This document shows, in pieces, positions 42,546 to 50,869 of a stretch of DNA of 64,000 nucleotides; position 1 is the stretch's first letter, and every line of letters starts with the position of its first letter. The stretch spans positions 1 through 64,000 of the forward strand of contig NZ_JBGNFV010000002.1 in assembly GCF_041449215.1 (NCBI RefSeq), in the 5' to 3' direction. Origin of the DNA: Roseivirga sp. BDSF3-8. Its GTDB lineage: Bacteria; Bacteroidota; Bacteroidia; Cytophagales; Cyclobacteriaceae. The position numbers and the translations under genes are program-made. The notes beneath the pieces were generated by a model. The model was not told where the DNA came from, searched no databases, and was given only the letters and a program-made list of their open reading frames with translations.

Positions 42546-43793
42546 CTATAAAACATGCTCTTCCAGCATTTCTATGTGGCTGTAATCGCGTCGTGACAGG
42601 GTGAAGAAAAAAGTAGTCCCATGTCCCTCGGTGGATTGCAGCCATATTTTGCCGCCCTGAGCTTCTACCAGCTTCTTCACTATCGCCAGTCCTATCCCAC
42701 TGCCGCGAATACCGTCGCGGTCTTTATTTGCGGCTACGGTAAACAGTTCGAAGATCTTGCTTTGCTTATCTTCCGGTATGCCCGGGCCATTGTCCTTCAC
42801 ATAAAAGTGATAGCCTTTCTGATCCTCATCCATGCCCAACTCTATCTTTATGTCATCAGTGTCATTATATTTGATGGCATTGGTGATCAGATTTACCAGT
42901 ATTTGGGTAAGGGCGGTATGGTTTAGCCTCAGTTCCCTGAGGTTTGTTTTCAGTACTAATTCTACCTGGTCAGGAATGACCAGTATCTCCTTAATTTCCT
43001 GTAATAATTCACGGGGGTCTACTAGAGAGGGAGGTTCTTCCAGCACCTTATCAGACCGGCGATACTCCAGCAGGCTTTGTATCATGTCGCCCAGCCTGCG
43101 GGAGCTTTTCATGATCATTTTGACTATTTTTTCCGCTTCCTTATCCAGCTCATCAGCGTGGCCCATTATTAATATCTCGGCCAGGCTGTGGATATTTTGC
43201 AAAGGGGACTTCATGTCATGGGCAGCTACATAGGCAAACTCTTCCAGTTCCGTGGTTCGCTTCTCCATCTGCCTCAGGGTACCTTCGAGGGTAAGGCGGG
43301 AACGTCTCAGTTCTATCAGGTTCATAACCTGGTTTGATAGCGCCTTTAGTGATTTAGCCTGTTGCTGCGTAAGCTGCCGGGGCTTTTTATCCATTACGCA
43401 TAAGCTGCCAAGGGCATAGCCTTCCTTATTCACCAGCGGTGCACCGGCATAGAATACAAAGTGCGGATCTTTCGTAACCATTGGGTTATTCTTAAACCGC
43501 TTGTCTTCGCGGGCATCCGATACGATCAGCAGATCGTCCGGTTGGTTAATGGCGTGTGAGCAAAAGGAATGTTCGCGGGGAGTTTCTGCAGCATCATGGT
43601 AACCATGGCTGGATTTGAACCACTGTCGCTCACTATCCACCAATGATATCAGGGATATTTCGGTGCCACATATTTCAGAGGCAATCATGGTAAGGTCGTC
43701 GTAATCTTTTTCCGGAAGGGTATCAAGTATGTTGTAACTGGCTAACTGGCGCAATCTTTCCCCTTCCGTCTTCAATGTTGAGGCTTCTTTCAT
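42546..43793 (-). CDS. GAF-domain sensor histidine kinase
   Basis: This 415-residue soluble kinase has an N-terminal GAF domain (residues about 25-165, with SLVDSERQWFKSSHG and EHSFCSHAI), a coiled linker, and a HisKA dimerisation domain with phospho-acceptor His in AAHDMKSPLQNI (about residue 205). The HATPase domain has N box NLITNAIKYN, G1 DNGPGIP and G2 GSGIGLAIVKKL. The CSHAI-type GAF domains of this class are often redox or light sensing, but the ligand here is unknown. No response regulator is adjacent. Confidence 0.9.
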   Translation of the reverse strand: MKEASTLKTEGERLRQLASYNILDTLPEKDYDDLTMIASEICGTEISLISLVDSERQWFKSSHGYHDAAETPREHSFCSHAINQPDDLLIVSDAREDKRFKNNPMVTKDPHFVFYAGAPLVNKEGYALGSLCVMDKKPRQLTQQQAKSLKALSNQVMNLIELRRSRLTLEGTLRQMEKRTTELEEFAYVAAHDMKSPLQNIHSLAEILIMGHADELDKEAEKIVKMIMKSSRRLGDMIQSLLEYRRSDKVLEEPPSLVDPRELLQEIKEILVIPDQVELVLKTNLRELRLNHTALTQILVNLITNAIKYNDTDDIKIELGMDEDQKGYHFYVKDNGPGIPEDKQSKIFELFTVAANKDRDGIRGSGIGLAIVKKLVEAQGGKIWLQSTEGHGTTFFFTLSRRDYSHIEMLEEHVL

Positions 43794-43888
43794 ACGGGAT
43801 TTATGCTATGCACATGCATTAAAGCCCCTGAAAGCCCCATTGGTTTTAAAAATCTCCCTTAAAAATCGGTTGAGTGCCCTGTTTTTAT

Positions 43889-43920
43889 AAAAAAGAAGGT
43901 CCCGGTTATGCCGGGACCTG
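43889..43920 (-). terminator. Terminator of the DUF2267 gene
   Basis: GGTCCCGG and CCGGGACC pair across a 5-base loop; on the minus strand it is followed by TTCTTTTTT. It lies about 30 bases past the stop codon. Confidence 0.8.
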
Positions 43921-43950
43921 GTTCATCAGGTAATGGAAAGCCATGCTATA

Positions 43951-44400
43951 TCAGCCTTCCAGTTCTGCAAATACCGTCTCCTTCACATCCTTAGGTAACT
44001 GGTCTATTATATGGTCCAGTTGTCCCGTACTCAGGTAGGTGATATAAAGCGTTTTCAATACCGTAAGTACGATTTCACGGCTGGGTTCATCCCAGTCAAA
44101 GTCCTTCTCCCCGAATAGCCTCTGCCGTTCTTTTACCCGTTCCACAAAATCTTCCATGGTACGGAACTCGTCGGTCTTTTCAGCGTACTTCCACTGGTGT
44201 ACATAGAGGCCTTTCAGCAGCATAGGTAGCTGGGCCATCAGGTCAAAGGATTCGGATATTGTGATCCGGTCCCGTACGGTATGCAATACGGCTTTCAGAA
44301 TCCTCAGCGTCTGCTCCGGCTGGTTACGGTGGTTAAGTTCTTCAGATAAGGTTATGATAAATTGGTCTGCTTCCTGTTTGTATTTTTCAAAGTGATGCAT
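43951..44400 (-). CDS. DUF2267 protein
   Basis: The 149 residues are all-helical and match the DUF2267 pattern: FIITLSEELNHRNQPEQTLRILKAVLHTVRDR near the start and DFVERVKERQ in the middle. The function of the family is unknown; members are often near stress-response genes. It is cytoplasmic and followed by a clear terminator, so it is probably transcribed alone. Confidence 0.75.
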   Translation of the reverse strand: MHHFEKYKQEADQFIITLSEELNHRNQPEQTLRILKAVLHTVRDRITISESFDLMAQLPMLLKGLYVHQWKYAEKTDEFRTMEDFVERVKERQRLFGEKDFDWDEPSREIVLTVLKTLYITYLSTGQLDHIIDQLPKDVKETVFAELEG

Positions 44401-44506
44401 GGATAGTCTTCTTTTATTTACACAATCATTTATGTCTTATTAACTATCTGAAAACCTGAGTGTTATTAATGATTTAAATTGTGCGGAAGAAACTGCCCTG
44501 TGGGTG

Positions 44507-45232
44507 TCAGGATTCTTTGCGCCAGTCCTCACACCCTGCTGTTTCGTCTCCTCTTACCTTTTCCGTTAATGGGAAATGCCTGCCGAATAAGGCGTGGAAG
44601 ATGAGGGTGGCAGAATGGCTATCAGGTGTATAAAGGGCTGTATGCGTCCATTCCCTGCTTGCCAGAGCGAAGGGTACCTGCCGGTATTCCGGAAATTGAG
44701 CACCAATCAGCCGTGCGAGGGCTTTCATAGGGCGTTCATACTCATAACAGGGCGAAATGGTCAGGGCCACACGTGAGTGATAGAGCCGGTTACGCTCTCT
44801 GAGCTCCTGCTCTGCCGTGCGTAACAGGTCGGGGAGGGTCACTTCAAGCCGGTCCAGCCCGATGAGTGAATAGTAAGGGCCGAGCAGACTAATAAAAAAG
44901 TGAAGCTCTTTAATATAGGTCAGGTTGCCGGAGGTCTTTTTTTCTATCGTGATGGCTCCGCTATAGCATGGGTAGAGGACGGCCGTTGTCTCACGGACGG
45001 GTTTGTCAAGCCCTCCCTTAAGGTAGGCTTTAAAGGCTTTCCATTTTTCTTTGTAATAGACCTTGTCCTGAAAGTTGCTTCTTAGTAAACGGTTATATCG
45101 TTCATACTCCTTGGTTTTGAGCAGGTCTCCCGCCGTCAGCCCTTTTTCTGCAGGAGGGTAGTAGCGTTTTATCGTTTCGTAAATGGTGCTGTAATCATAT
45201 TCTTCCGTATCTCCGACATTCCCGACAAGCAT
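44507..45232 (-). CDS. Hypothetical cytoplasmic protein
   Basis: This 241-residue protein without a signal peptide or membrane segment contains YPCYSGAITIEKK, HFFISLLGPYYSLIG and SPCYEYERPMKALARLIG. I do not recognise the family. The charged, aromatic-rich sequence looks like a folded globular protein. The gene stands alone between the DUF2267 gene and a divergent membrane-protein gene. Confidence 0.65.
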   Translation of the reverse strand: MLVGNVGDTEEYDYSTIYETIKRYYPPAEKGLTAGDLLKTKEYERYNRLLRSNFQDKVYYKEKWKAFKAYLKGGLDKPVRETTAVLYPCYSGAITIEKKTSGNLTYIKELHFFISLLGPYYSLIGLDRLEVTLPDLLRTAEQELRERNRLYHSRVALTISPCYEYERPMKALARLIGAQFPEYRQVPFALASREWTHTALYTPDSHSATLIFHALFGRHFPLTEKVRGDETAGCEDWRKES

Positions 45233-45369
45233 GATAAGTAAGTAAAAGAGGTTACCTGTGTTTTATTGAAGCTTCAAATATGGCAGGCTTGTCTGCTAAT
45301 TTCGAATCTTGCCGGAAGTTTTTTTAGATTATAGCTTTAGGTTCGAGTGATTCTCATTTCAGAGAATCC

Positions 45370-45726
45370 ATGTATTCGGCTATCAATCCAATAAGTAATT
45401 TGTACATAAAAGCTATTCTGGTAATAAATGCCCTGTTGATGTGTTTGGCTATGATAGGTTTACTTTTCCTGGTGTGGGATATCTATGCTTTTTTCCAGGA
45501 TACATCTACGTATAACCAAGTGCATCATTTGGATACCGGTGAGGCAGGCTGGCAGTGGGCTTACCTGAAGTTTCATGCATTTGCCATACCTGTCTGCTTG
45601 TTGTTCAGCCTGAGCGCTGCCGCCCGATACCTGAAGGGTACAGACACGGCCATAAAGTTTAATAACCTGATGCTTTTGGTGGTCCTTGTGAGTGTGCTGG
45701 TGGCCATGACTGACCGGTTGGCATAA
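45370..45726 (+). CDS. Three-helix membrane protein
   Basis: The 118-residue product has hydrophobic segments at about residues 15-38, 70-88 and 98-113, joined by short polar loops. No conserved motif is recognised. It is convergent with the flavoprotein gene, sharing a terminator hairpin. Confidence 0.6.
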   Translation: MYSAINPISNLYIKAILVINALLMCLAMIGLLFLVWDIYAFFQDTSTYNQVHHLDTGEAGWQWAYLKFHAFAIPVCLLFSLSAAARYLKGTDTAIKFNNLMLLVVLVSVLVAMTDRLA

Positions 45727-45737
45727 GTAAAGCAATT

Positions 45738-45764
45738 AAAAAAGCCTGTGGCGTAAGCTTTTTT
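45738..45764. terminator. Shared terminator of convergent genes
   Basis: AAAAAAGC and GCTTTTTT pair around CTGTGGCGTAAG-like loop sequence. It serves the plus gene ending at 45726 and touches the stop of the minus gene at 45763. Confidence 0.55.
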
Positions 45765-46671
45765 AAAATGCTTCTTCAGTCATGGCATTGTTGAGCATGC
45801 CGCCGGCAATATTGCCTGTCGCAACCGCATGAGAAACCGCCCTTAACGGACTTGCGTTATCGCCGCAAGCATATATTCCTTCCACCGTTGTTTTTTGAAA
45901 CATATCTACTTGTAGTAAGCCCTGCTCATTCAGTTCACAACCAAGCTGCCCGGGGATAGGACAATGTTGCTCAATAGCAGGCCGGGAATAGAGTGCCTTT
46001 AACCTGAATCTAGTCTTATCGTTAAAAACAATCTCTTTTAAATAGCCACTTTCATGAGTTAATTCAGCGATGTCATTTTCAATGATTTGAATATGGTTTG
46101 CTGCTAGTTTATCAGTTTGCTCCTGCGTCAGGGTTGAACGGCCATTTGTGAAGAGGGTCAGGTGCTTTGTCCAATTAATGATAAGCCTGGCATAATGATA
46201 AGCAGTATCTCCATTAGCTAATATGCCTGTTATTTCATTCTTAACTTCGTATCCGTGGCAGTAGGGGCAATGTAGAATGGATATGCCCCAGCACTCGGCA
46301 AACCCATTCATTTCAGGCATTATATCTTTTATCCCTGTGGCGAAAATGAGTTTCCTGGCTGTAAATGCTTTTCCGCTATCTGTCCTGATCAGAAATCCAT
46401 GGGATGTCTTTTCACCACTTACGGCAATGTCTTGATGAAACGTTACGGTGTCATAGGCTAAAACCTGTGCTTTGGCATTTTTGGCTATGGCCGCCGGAGT
46501 CTCCCCATCCTGGGTGATGAAATTGTGCGAATGTGGCGTTTGCCGGTTACAGGGTGCTCCACTGTCTATGATCAGCACATTCCTTAAAGCCCTCCCCAAG
46601 GTCATGGCTGCAGAAAGCCCTGCATAGCTGCCACCTATTATAATTACGTCAAAAATTTCACTGTCTGCCAT
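45763..46671 (-). CDS. Thioredoxin-reductase-like FAD oxidoreductase
   Basis: This 302-residue flavoprotein has an N-terminal FAD motif (VIIIGGSYAGLSAA), a CPYCHGYE redox-type C-x-x-C (about residue 138-145), and the C-terminal FAD motif GIYACGDNASP. This is the thioredoxin-reductase-like family that includes proteins acting on small disulfides; the usual NADPH motif in the middle (GxGxxA) is weak (ILANGDTAYHYA), so the electron source is uncertain. It follows the broken merC gene by about 100 bases on the same strand. Confidence 0.82.
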   Translation of the reverse strand: MADSEIFDVIIIGGSYAGLSAAMTLGRALRNVLIIDSGAPCNRQTPHSHNFITQDGETPAAIAKNAKAQVLAYDTVTFHQDIAVSGEKTSHGFLIRTDSGKAFTARKLIFATGIKDIMPEMNGFAECWGISILHCPYCHGYEVKNEITGILANGDTAYHYARLIINWTKHLTLFTNGRSTLTQEQTDKLAANHIQIIENDIAELTHESGYLKEIVFNDKTRFRLKALYSRPAIEQHCPIPGQLGCELNEQGLLQVDMFQKTTVEGIYACGDNASPLRAVSHAVATGNIAGGMLNNAMTEEAF

Positions 46672-46772
46672 TACCTTATGCTTTAGGGATATGTATAATA
46701 AATCTGCTTATGCGTCAAAAGCATAGACATTTCTGTTACGTTATTTCGTAGCGATGATATGGTTCGGGTCTT

Positions 46773-47152
46773 TTACCCTTCAAATGAAGTACGGCGTTTC
46801 CACCGGAGGTTCTGCACATGGGCATACCCTATCACCAGCGAGCCTGCAACAGACAGACCAACGGAGACCCAGGTATTTACCACAGACTGGCATTGATTAA
46901 CAGTAAGAAGCCTGCTACGAAAAGCACCGGTATAAAATGCTGCCTGTGAGATATAAATCCGCTTAGCACTGAGAATACGCCTACCAAAAGGGCAAAGGCA
47001 ATTATGGTCCATTCGATCCATTCACTGTCCACCATTCGTTGTACGGCATCGAAGCCAAATAGAAAAAACAAGCAATGAACCATGCAGATCACAGATGTAC
47101 ACATGCCGATCTTATCTAATGTATAGGTAATGCCTTTTTTACTCATAATCAC
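46773..47152 (-). pseudogene. MerC-like membrane protein gene, frameshifted
   Basis: The first part reads DKIGMCTSVICMVHCLFFLF, the MerC Cys-containing first helix, and continues through two more helices until a stop after INASLW at about 46877. The expected fourth helix (WVSVGLSVAGSLVIGYAHVQ) lies in the next frame and ends at 46773. Adding one base near 46880 gives an intact 126-residue protein. MerC-like proteins bind or carry soft metals such as mercury. This is either a recent pseudogene or a sequencing error. Confidence 0.7.
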
Positions 47153-47555
47153 CGTTGTATTTTGTTCGTAACGTCCTGTATATCGTCCGCCGTATGAGGC
47201 CTTTGCGCTAACAGAATGTGAATGTAATGTAGATGCGACTTTGTTGCAAGTATGGTGTTGATTTTAATTATCTTCTGTGCTGAGGGGCTCCTAAAGAGGG
47301 TGATAGAACCTGTAAGAGAAACAGAGGTTGGCCGAAACAAGTTATTATGCAATAGTGTCGCATGATTGACCGTTGTATTGATGCTTAAAGGAATTAATAA
47401 GATATGTGTGATAGTGGAAAGGGGTTTGGTTGAAGAAATAGGCAGATGACAGTCTTTTCCTGATATCAGCTACAGGCTACAGCCTTACCAATTTTGTGCG
47501 ACTATGGAGCGGAGGGTGGTGCATGCTTATTCAAACCAAGGCTATACGGTCTTAC

Positions 47556-47594
47556 ATAAAAAAAACCGCAAGCTGTAAGGACAACCTGCGGTTT
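47556..47594 (-). terminator. Terminator of the coiled-coil gene
   Basis: AAACCGCA (47563-47570) pairs with TGCGGTTT (47587-47594); the minus-strand reading ends in a T run (47556-47565). It lies 22 bases past the stop of the gene at 47617. Confidence 0.75.
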
Positions 47595-47616
47595 CAGTTT
47601 TCTTAGGATTAGAGGG

Positions 47617-47926
47617 TTATTCTTCCTCTTCCATGGCTTCTTCGTGCTCGGCCTTCATCTGCTCATGGTCTGCTTTGATCTTTTCATGATCCTGCATCAT
47701 GTTATCATGCTCTGACTTCATGTTTTGATGTTCTGCCTGCATGGATTCATGGTCACTTTTCATTTCTTCAGAGGAGATTTCTCCTGCTGCGTGTTTTTTC
47801 CTCAAGCTCATTATGCTTGGCTATCAGTGATTCGTGCTGAGCTATAAGGTCTTCATGTCTGTTGATAATTTCCTTGTGGGATTCCTCCATAGCCATGTGT
47901 GTGCTATCCATTTCTCCACCTGCCAT
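47617..47926 (-). pseudogene. His/Met-rich coiled-coil protein gene, frameshifted
   Basis: From an ATG at 47926 one frame encodes MEESHKEIINRHEDLIAQHE and more with a 7-residue rhythm. The next frame continues the same rhythm (SDHESMQAEHQNMKSEHDNM and DHEQMKAEHEE) to the stop at 47617. One A too many in the run opposite 47794-47799 separates them; removing it gives a 102-residue protein. The intact second part (64 residues) has its own Met. Repeated H-x-x-M/H-x-x-I units at heptad spacing could bind metal ions such as copper. No signal peptide is certain. Confidence 0.55.
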
Positions 47927-48389
47927 TTCCTGGTGGTTCCTAAAAAAGCATTTTATATGTAATATAAAGCTGTTTTACAGCCTGTTAACTTAGTTTTAGC
48001 AGCTTGGTGTAAGCGTTCACGTGTAGTAAGTATTGAGTAAAAAGAGCAAGAGTAAAATAAATATAATTATATTTTACTTCACTGCTTAAGCAGTAACTTA
48101 TTCTATGAAGCGCAAGGGGGAAAGGCTTCATGTAATACAGTATTTTCGTATGGTAAGGTGCGGAGGGGAACAGGTGGTCTTACGGCTTGTACGGGGTTAG
48201 TTTAAGCTATCCTATAGTGGATACATGATGCTCTGGCAAATTATAGTCAATGGGGCATAATACCCGGCTCAAATGATTCAGGGGATATACCAGTAGGAAA
48301 CACCCCACCACCTTTTATTCAATAGCCTGTCGCTACTATATCCTTGTAAGAGTGCGTGGGGGCGTACGAGGCTGCCAGGGTTTAGCGTA
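47927..48389. other. Intergenic region
   Basis: No gene is seen. It contains an AT-rich near-palindrome (GTAAAATA and TATTTTAC arms around 48053-48079), which may be part of the promoter of the coiled-coil gene. Nothing else is recognisable. Confidence 0.45.
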
Positions 48390-48421
48390 AACAAAAAGCC
48401 CGGGCCATTGGCCCGGGCTGA
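48390..48421 (-). terminator. Terminator of the zinc-ribbon membrane protein gene
   Basis: AGCCCGGGCC and GGCCCGGGCT form a perfect 10-bp stem around ATT; the minus-strand reading continues with TTTTTG. It lies about 37 bases past the stop at 48458. Confidence 0.85.
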
Positions 48422-48457
48422 GAAGTTTCAAACAAATAGTAGTGAACAGTTTTTACC

Positions 48458-49057
48458 TTACCGGTTTACATCGTAGATGTTCTTCTCGATAAACTTCTGC
48501 TGTATTTCAGCTTTTGAATAAGCGACCTCGAAATCCACGTAGTTCTGTGGTTTATCAATCTCGTTAATACCGGTCTTCTTATTAGTCACGTACTCATTTA
48601 TGAATACGTACACACTGTCACCGGCTACACGTGATACCTTCATGGTGCTGTAGTCACCGTCCAGCTTGTATTCGTATACATCTCCTGCAGCAGGGTTAGA
48701 TATATACTCGGCATTTTTTTTATCGTTTTCACCACTGGCATATACACCAAAGGCCACCAGCATCACGATCAGGAAAAGCCCGCTGAATTTCCAGAAGGGT
48801 ACTTTGGTCTCGTTCTTCAAGTTCTTATAGTCATTGACGCTGTCACCGGTCATCTCTTTATTAGTAACCGTGTGCTTGCAGTGGCCGCACTGTGAGGCGC
48901 CTACTCTCCCTATGGGAAAAACGGGTATCCAGAATATGTGGGCATGCTTGCTAAATACGCTATAGCTTACTGAGCCCTTGGTTCCACAACTGACGCATGT
49001 AGCTGTGTTGGATTGGGCAGACTTAAGGTGGGTGGCTTTGCTACCGTAGATAATCAT
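48458..49057 (-). CDS. Zinc-ribbon membrane protein
   Basis: The 199-residue protein begins with a split zinc ribbon (CVSCGTKG at about 21-28 and CGHCKH at about 57-62), followed by a polar linker, one membrane helix (LFLIVMLVAFGVYAS, about 93-108) and a C-terminal soluble domain with GDVYEYKLDGDYSTMKVSRV. The domain order places the ribbon in the cytoplasm and the tail outside. The family is common in Bacteroidota; its role is unknown. The gene has its own terminator. Confidence 0.75.
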   Translation of the reverse strand: MIIYGSKATHLKSAQSNTATCVSCGTKGSVSYSVFSKHAHIFWIPVFPIGRVGASQCGHCKHTVTNKEMTGDSVNDYKNLKNETKVPFWKFSGLFLIVMLVAFGVYASGENDKKNAEYISNPAAGDVYEYKLDGDYSTMKVSRVAGDSVYVFINEYVTNKKTGINEIDKPQNYVDFEVAYSKAEIQQKFIEKNIYDVNR

Positions 49058-49340
49058 TGTTTTTCATGTTAGAATATACACGTACTAATAGCTGGTCATG
49101 CTCTTTTTAAAGAAAATAACCGGCCTGCCTGGAGGGGCATCGTTTTTTATGTCCCTCACGTGCAAACAGGTATATATTTCCAGGCTAATTTACCAGCATG
49201 GTAATAGAATGTAAAGACGATGTATGATTATTTGAATAATGGTGGGAATTGTAACCTGCTTTGGGGAGGAATATTTTAAGGGTGGGAAATGAGATAGGTG
49301 AAAAAAGGCTGATTTGGCCTTTGGGGCTGATCTTTTTACC

Positions 49341-49739
49341 TCAATGTCCAGTCAGCGGGCGCTTTAAGTTCTGCAGAAAGGTAGGTAGCAGCATGAGGCA
49401 AGCACCTGCCCATAGCCACCACTGTCCGGTAAAAGACAGGAAGTAGCCGCAGGCCAGCAGGGCAATGCCTGCAAGATACACCCCAAGTGACAAGCGGGCG
49501 CCGCGCTGCAGGTATCTGTAGGTAAGCCATGCTGATGAGGTAAGGAAAAGTGCCGCCAGCACATAAATAAGCCAGGGAGTATAGGGCAGGTTTTCTATAC
49601 CGGCCAGGCCCATCATGCCGGCATAGGCTGCCCAGCACATGGGGCATTTAGGGAAAAGGACCAGGGCTACGGAGCTAAGTGTATTCAGCGCTGAGCCGCT
49701 TTTGGTGGCTGATGAAGTCCGGTTGCAATCACAGTTCAT
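49341..49739 (-). CDS. Small membrane protein with CPMC motif, LodA operon
   Basis: The 132-residue protein has a Cys-bearing N-terminus (MNCDCNRTSS), then FPKCPMCWAAYAG at the start of the first of four hydrophobic segments (about 22-40, 52-70, 78-96, 100-118). The C-x-x-C within a helix near the membrane surface resembles MerC/MerT-like metal carriers, suggesting copper handling or thiol redox work. It overlaps the LodB-like gene by ATGA and is the last gene of the operon, so its job is probably to help mature a metalloenzyme; this is inference. Confidence 0.65.
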   Translation of the reverse strand: MNCDCNRTSSATKSGSALNTLSSVALVLFPKCPMCWAAYAGMMGLAGIENLPYTPWLIYVLAALFLTSSAWLTYRYLQRGARLSLGVYLAGIALLACGYFLSFTGQWWLWAGACLMLLPTFLQNLKRPLTGH

Positions 49740-50866
49740 AGCGTAAGGGGAGTAAGGTGGGAAATAGAGGGTGTGTATTCGTGCACCTGCTGCCAGAAAT
49801 CAGCATGAGGCCAGCGGCCTTCTTCGCGGTAATACTGCCTGCGCAGGGTATGGTAGTTTCGGTAGGTGCCTTTTAGCAGATAGTTATATGTTTCCAGCCC
49901 TTCATAGCGTCCGCTGAAGTAGTCACGGATGGCATGGCATGCCCAGGCACTTGTTTCCAGCGCTTTTGTGATGCCCTGGCCGGAGAGGGGGTCATAGGCG
50001 CTGGCGGCATCACCGCAAGCCAGCCAGCCGTTCAGGCTGTCGCTGAAGCCGGCTTTTTTATCGAGCTCTTGAGAGTGAGCGGCATGCACGGATATTTTTT
50101 CCGGGCGTGAATGGGAGAGGAGATGTTTTTTAATGGTCGTCGTTTGTAGCAGAAGATCGTACCAGTCTTCTGGCTTTTGTACCTCCAGGCGTCTGCCGGT
50201 CTCCGGGTGGGTCATGAAGGCCACGGCGGCTTTTTGGCCAGGCAGGGCAGCCATGTACCACCATCCGTTTTCCACCGCTTCAATCAGTGTTACCGGAGAC
50301 TGTGTATCTGCAGGTAACCAGGCATAGTAGCCCAGCAGGTGATGGTCTACGCGGCGCGTAGCTCCCTGGGCCTCGGCCAGGTAGGCCTTTCGGCCGGTAG
50401 CATCTACCACAAAGTCTGCAGTGCATATACGGGCGTGTTCTCCATGCAGGCATAACTGCCATACGCCCATTTCACTTTTTGCACCGAATACGCGGGTATT
50501 TTGCAGCAGGGTAGCGCCTTGTTTGCCGGCAGCCCGGGCAAGTTGGCTGTCGAAGGCGGGGCGTGAGAGGTGCCATCCGGGGGTAGTGTATGTTCTGTGG
50601 GCCGGTGTGTCACTGCCCCAGCAGGCCTGTATGCCCTGTGAGGGGTGATGGTGTGTCAGCATATCCGCTACCGGTATTCCCAGCTTAGCCAGAAGGGGGG
50701 TAGCTGCAGAGGGGATGCTCTCACCCGCACGCCGGGCGGTGTACTCTTCCGCCTCAGCTATGAGGACAGGCCCTATACCTGCCTGCAATAAGTGGATAGC
50801 CAGGGCAGCCCCTGCGGGGCCGCCTCCGGCTATCACTACCTTATAGTGGGTGTGAACCATAGTCAT
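49736..50866 (-). CDS. LodB/GoxB-like FAD-dependent maturation protein
   Basis: The 376-residue flavoprotein has an N-terminal FAD motif (VVIAGGGPAGAALAIHL), the segment GESIPSAATPLL, and the second FAD motif ACGDAASAYDPLSGQGITKAL. This pattern belongs to the group of flavin monooxygenase-like proteins that includes tryptophan halogenases and LodB. In known LodA/GoxA systems, LodB is needed to form the cysteine tryptophylquinone of the oxidase. Its place two genes downstream of the LodA-like gene supports this role. No signal peptide, so it acts in the cytoplasm. The frames on the opposite strand are shadows. Confidence 0.82.
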   Translation of the reverse strand: MTMVHTHYKVVIAGGGPAGAALAIHLLQAGIGPVLIAEAEEYTARRAGESIPSAATPLLAKLGIPVADMLTHHHPSQGIQACWGSDTPAHRTYTTPGWHLSRPAFDSQLARAAGKQGATLLQNTRVFGAKSEMGVWQLCLHGEHARICTADFVVDATGRKAYLAEAQGATRRVDHHLLGYYAWLPADTQSPVTLIEAVENGWWYMAALPGQKAAVAFMTHPETGRRLEVQKPEDWYDLLLQTTTIKKHLLSHSRPEKISVHAAHSQELDKKAGFSDSLNGWLACGDAASAYDPLSGQGITKALETSAWACHAIRDYFSGRYEGLETYNYLLKGTYRNYHTLRRQYYREEGRWPHADFWQQVHEYTPSISHLTPLTL

Positions 50867-50869
50867 TGT

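Noticed and set aside
47149-47352. Minus-strand frame of 67 residues upstream of merC
   Set aside because: It resembles no regulator I know and lies in the expected promoter region; composition is not protein-like.
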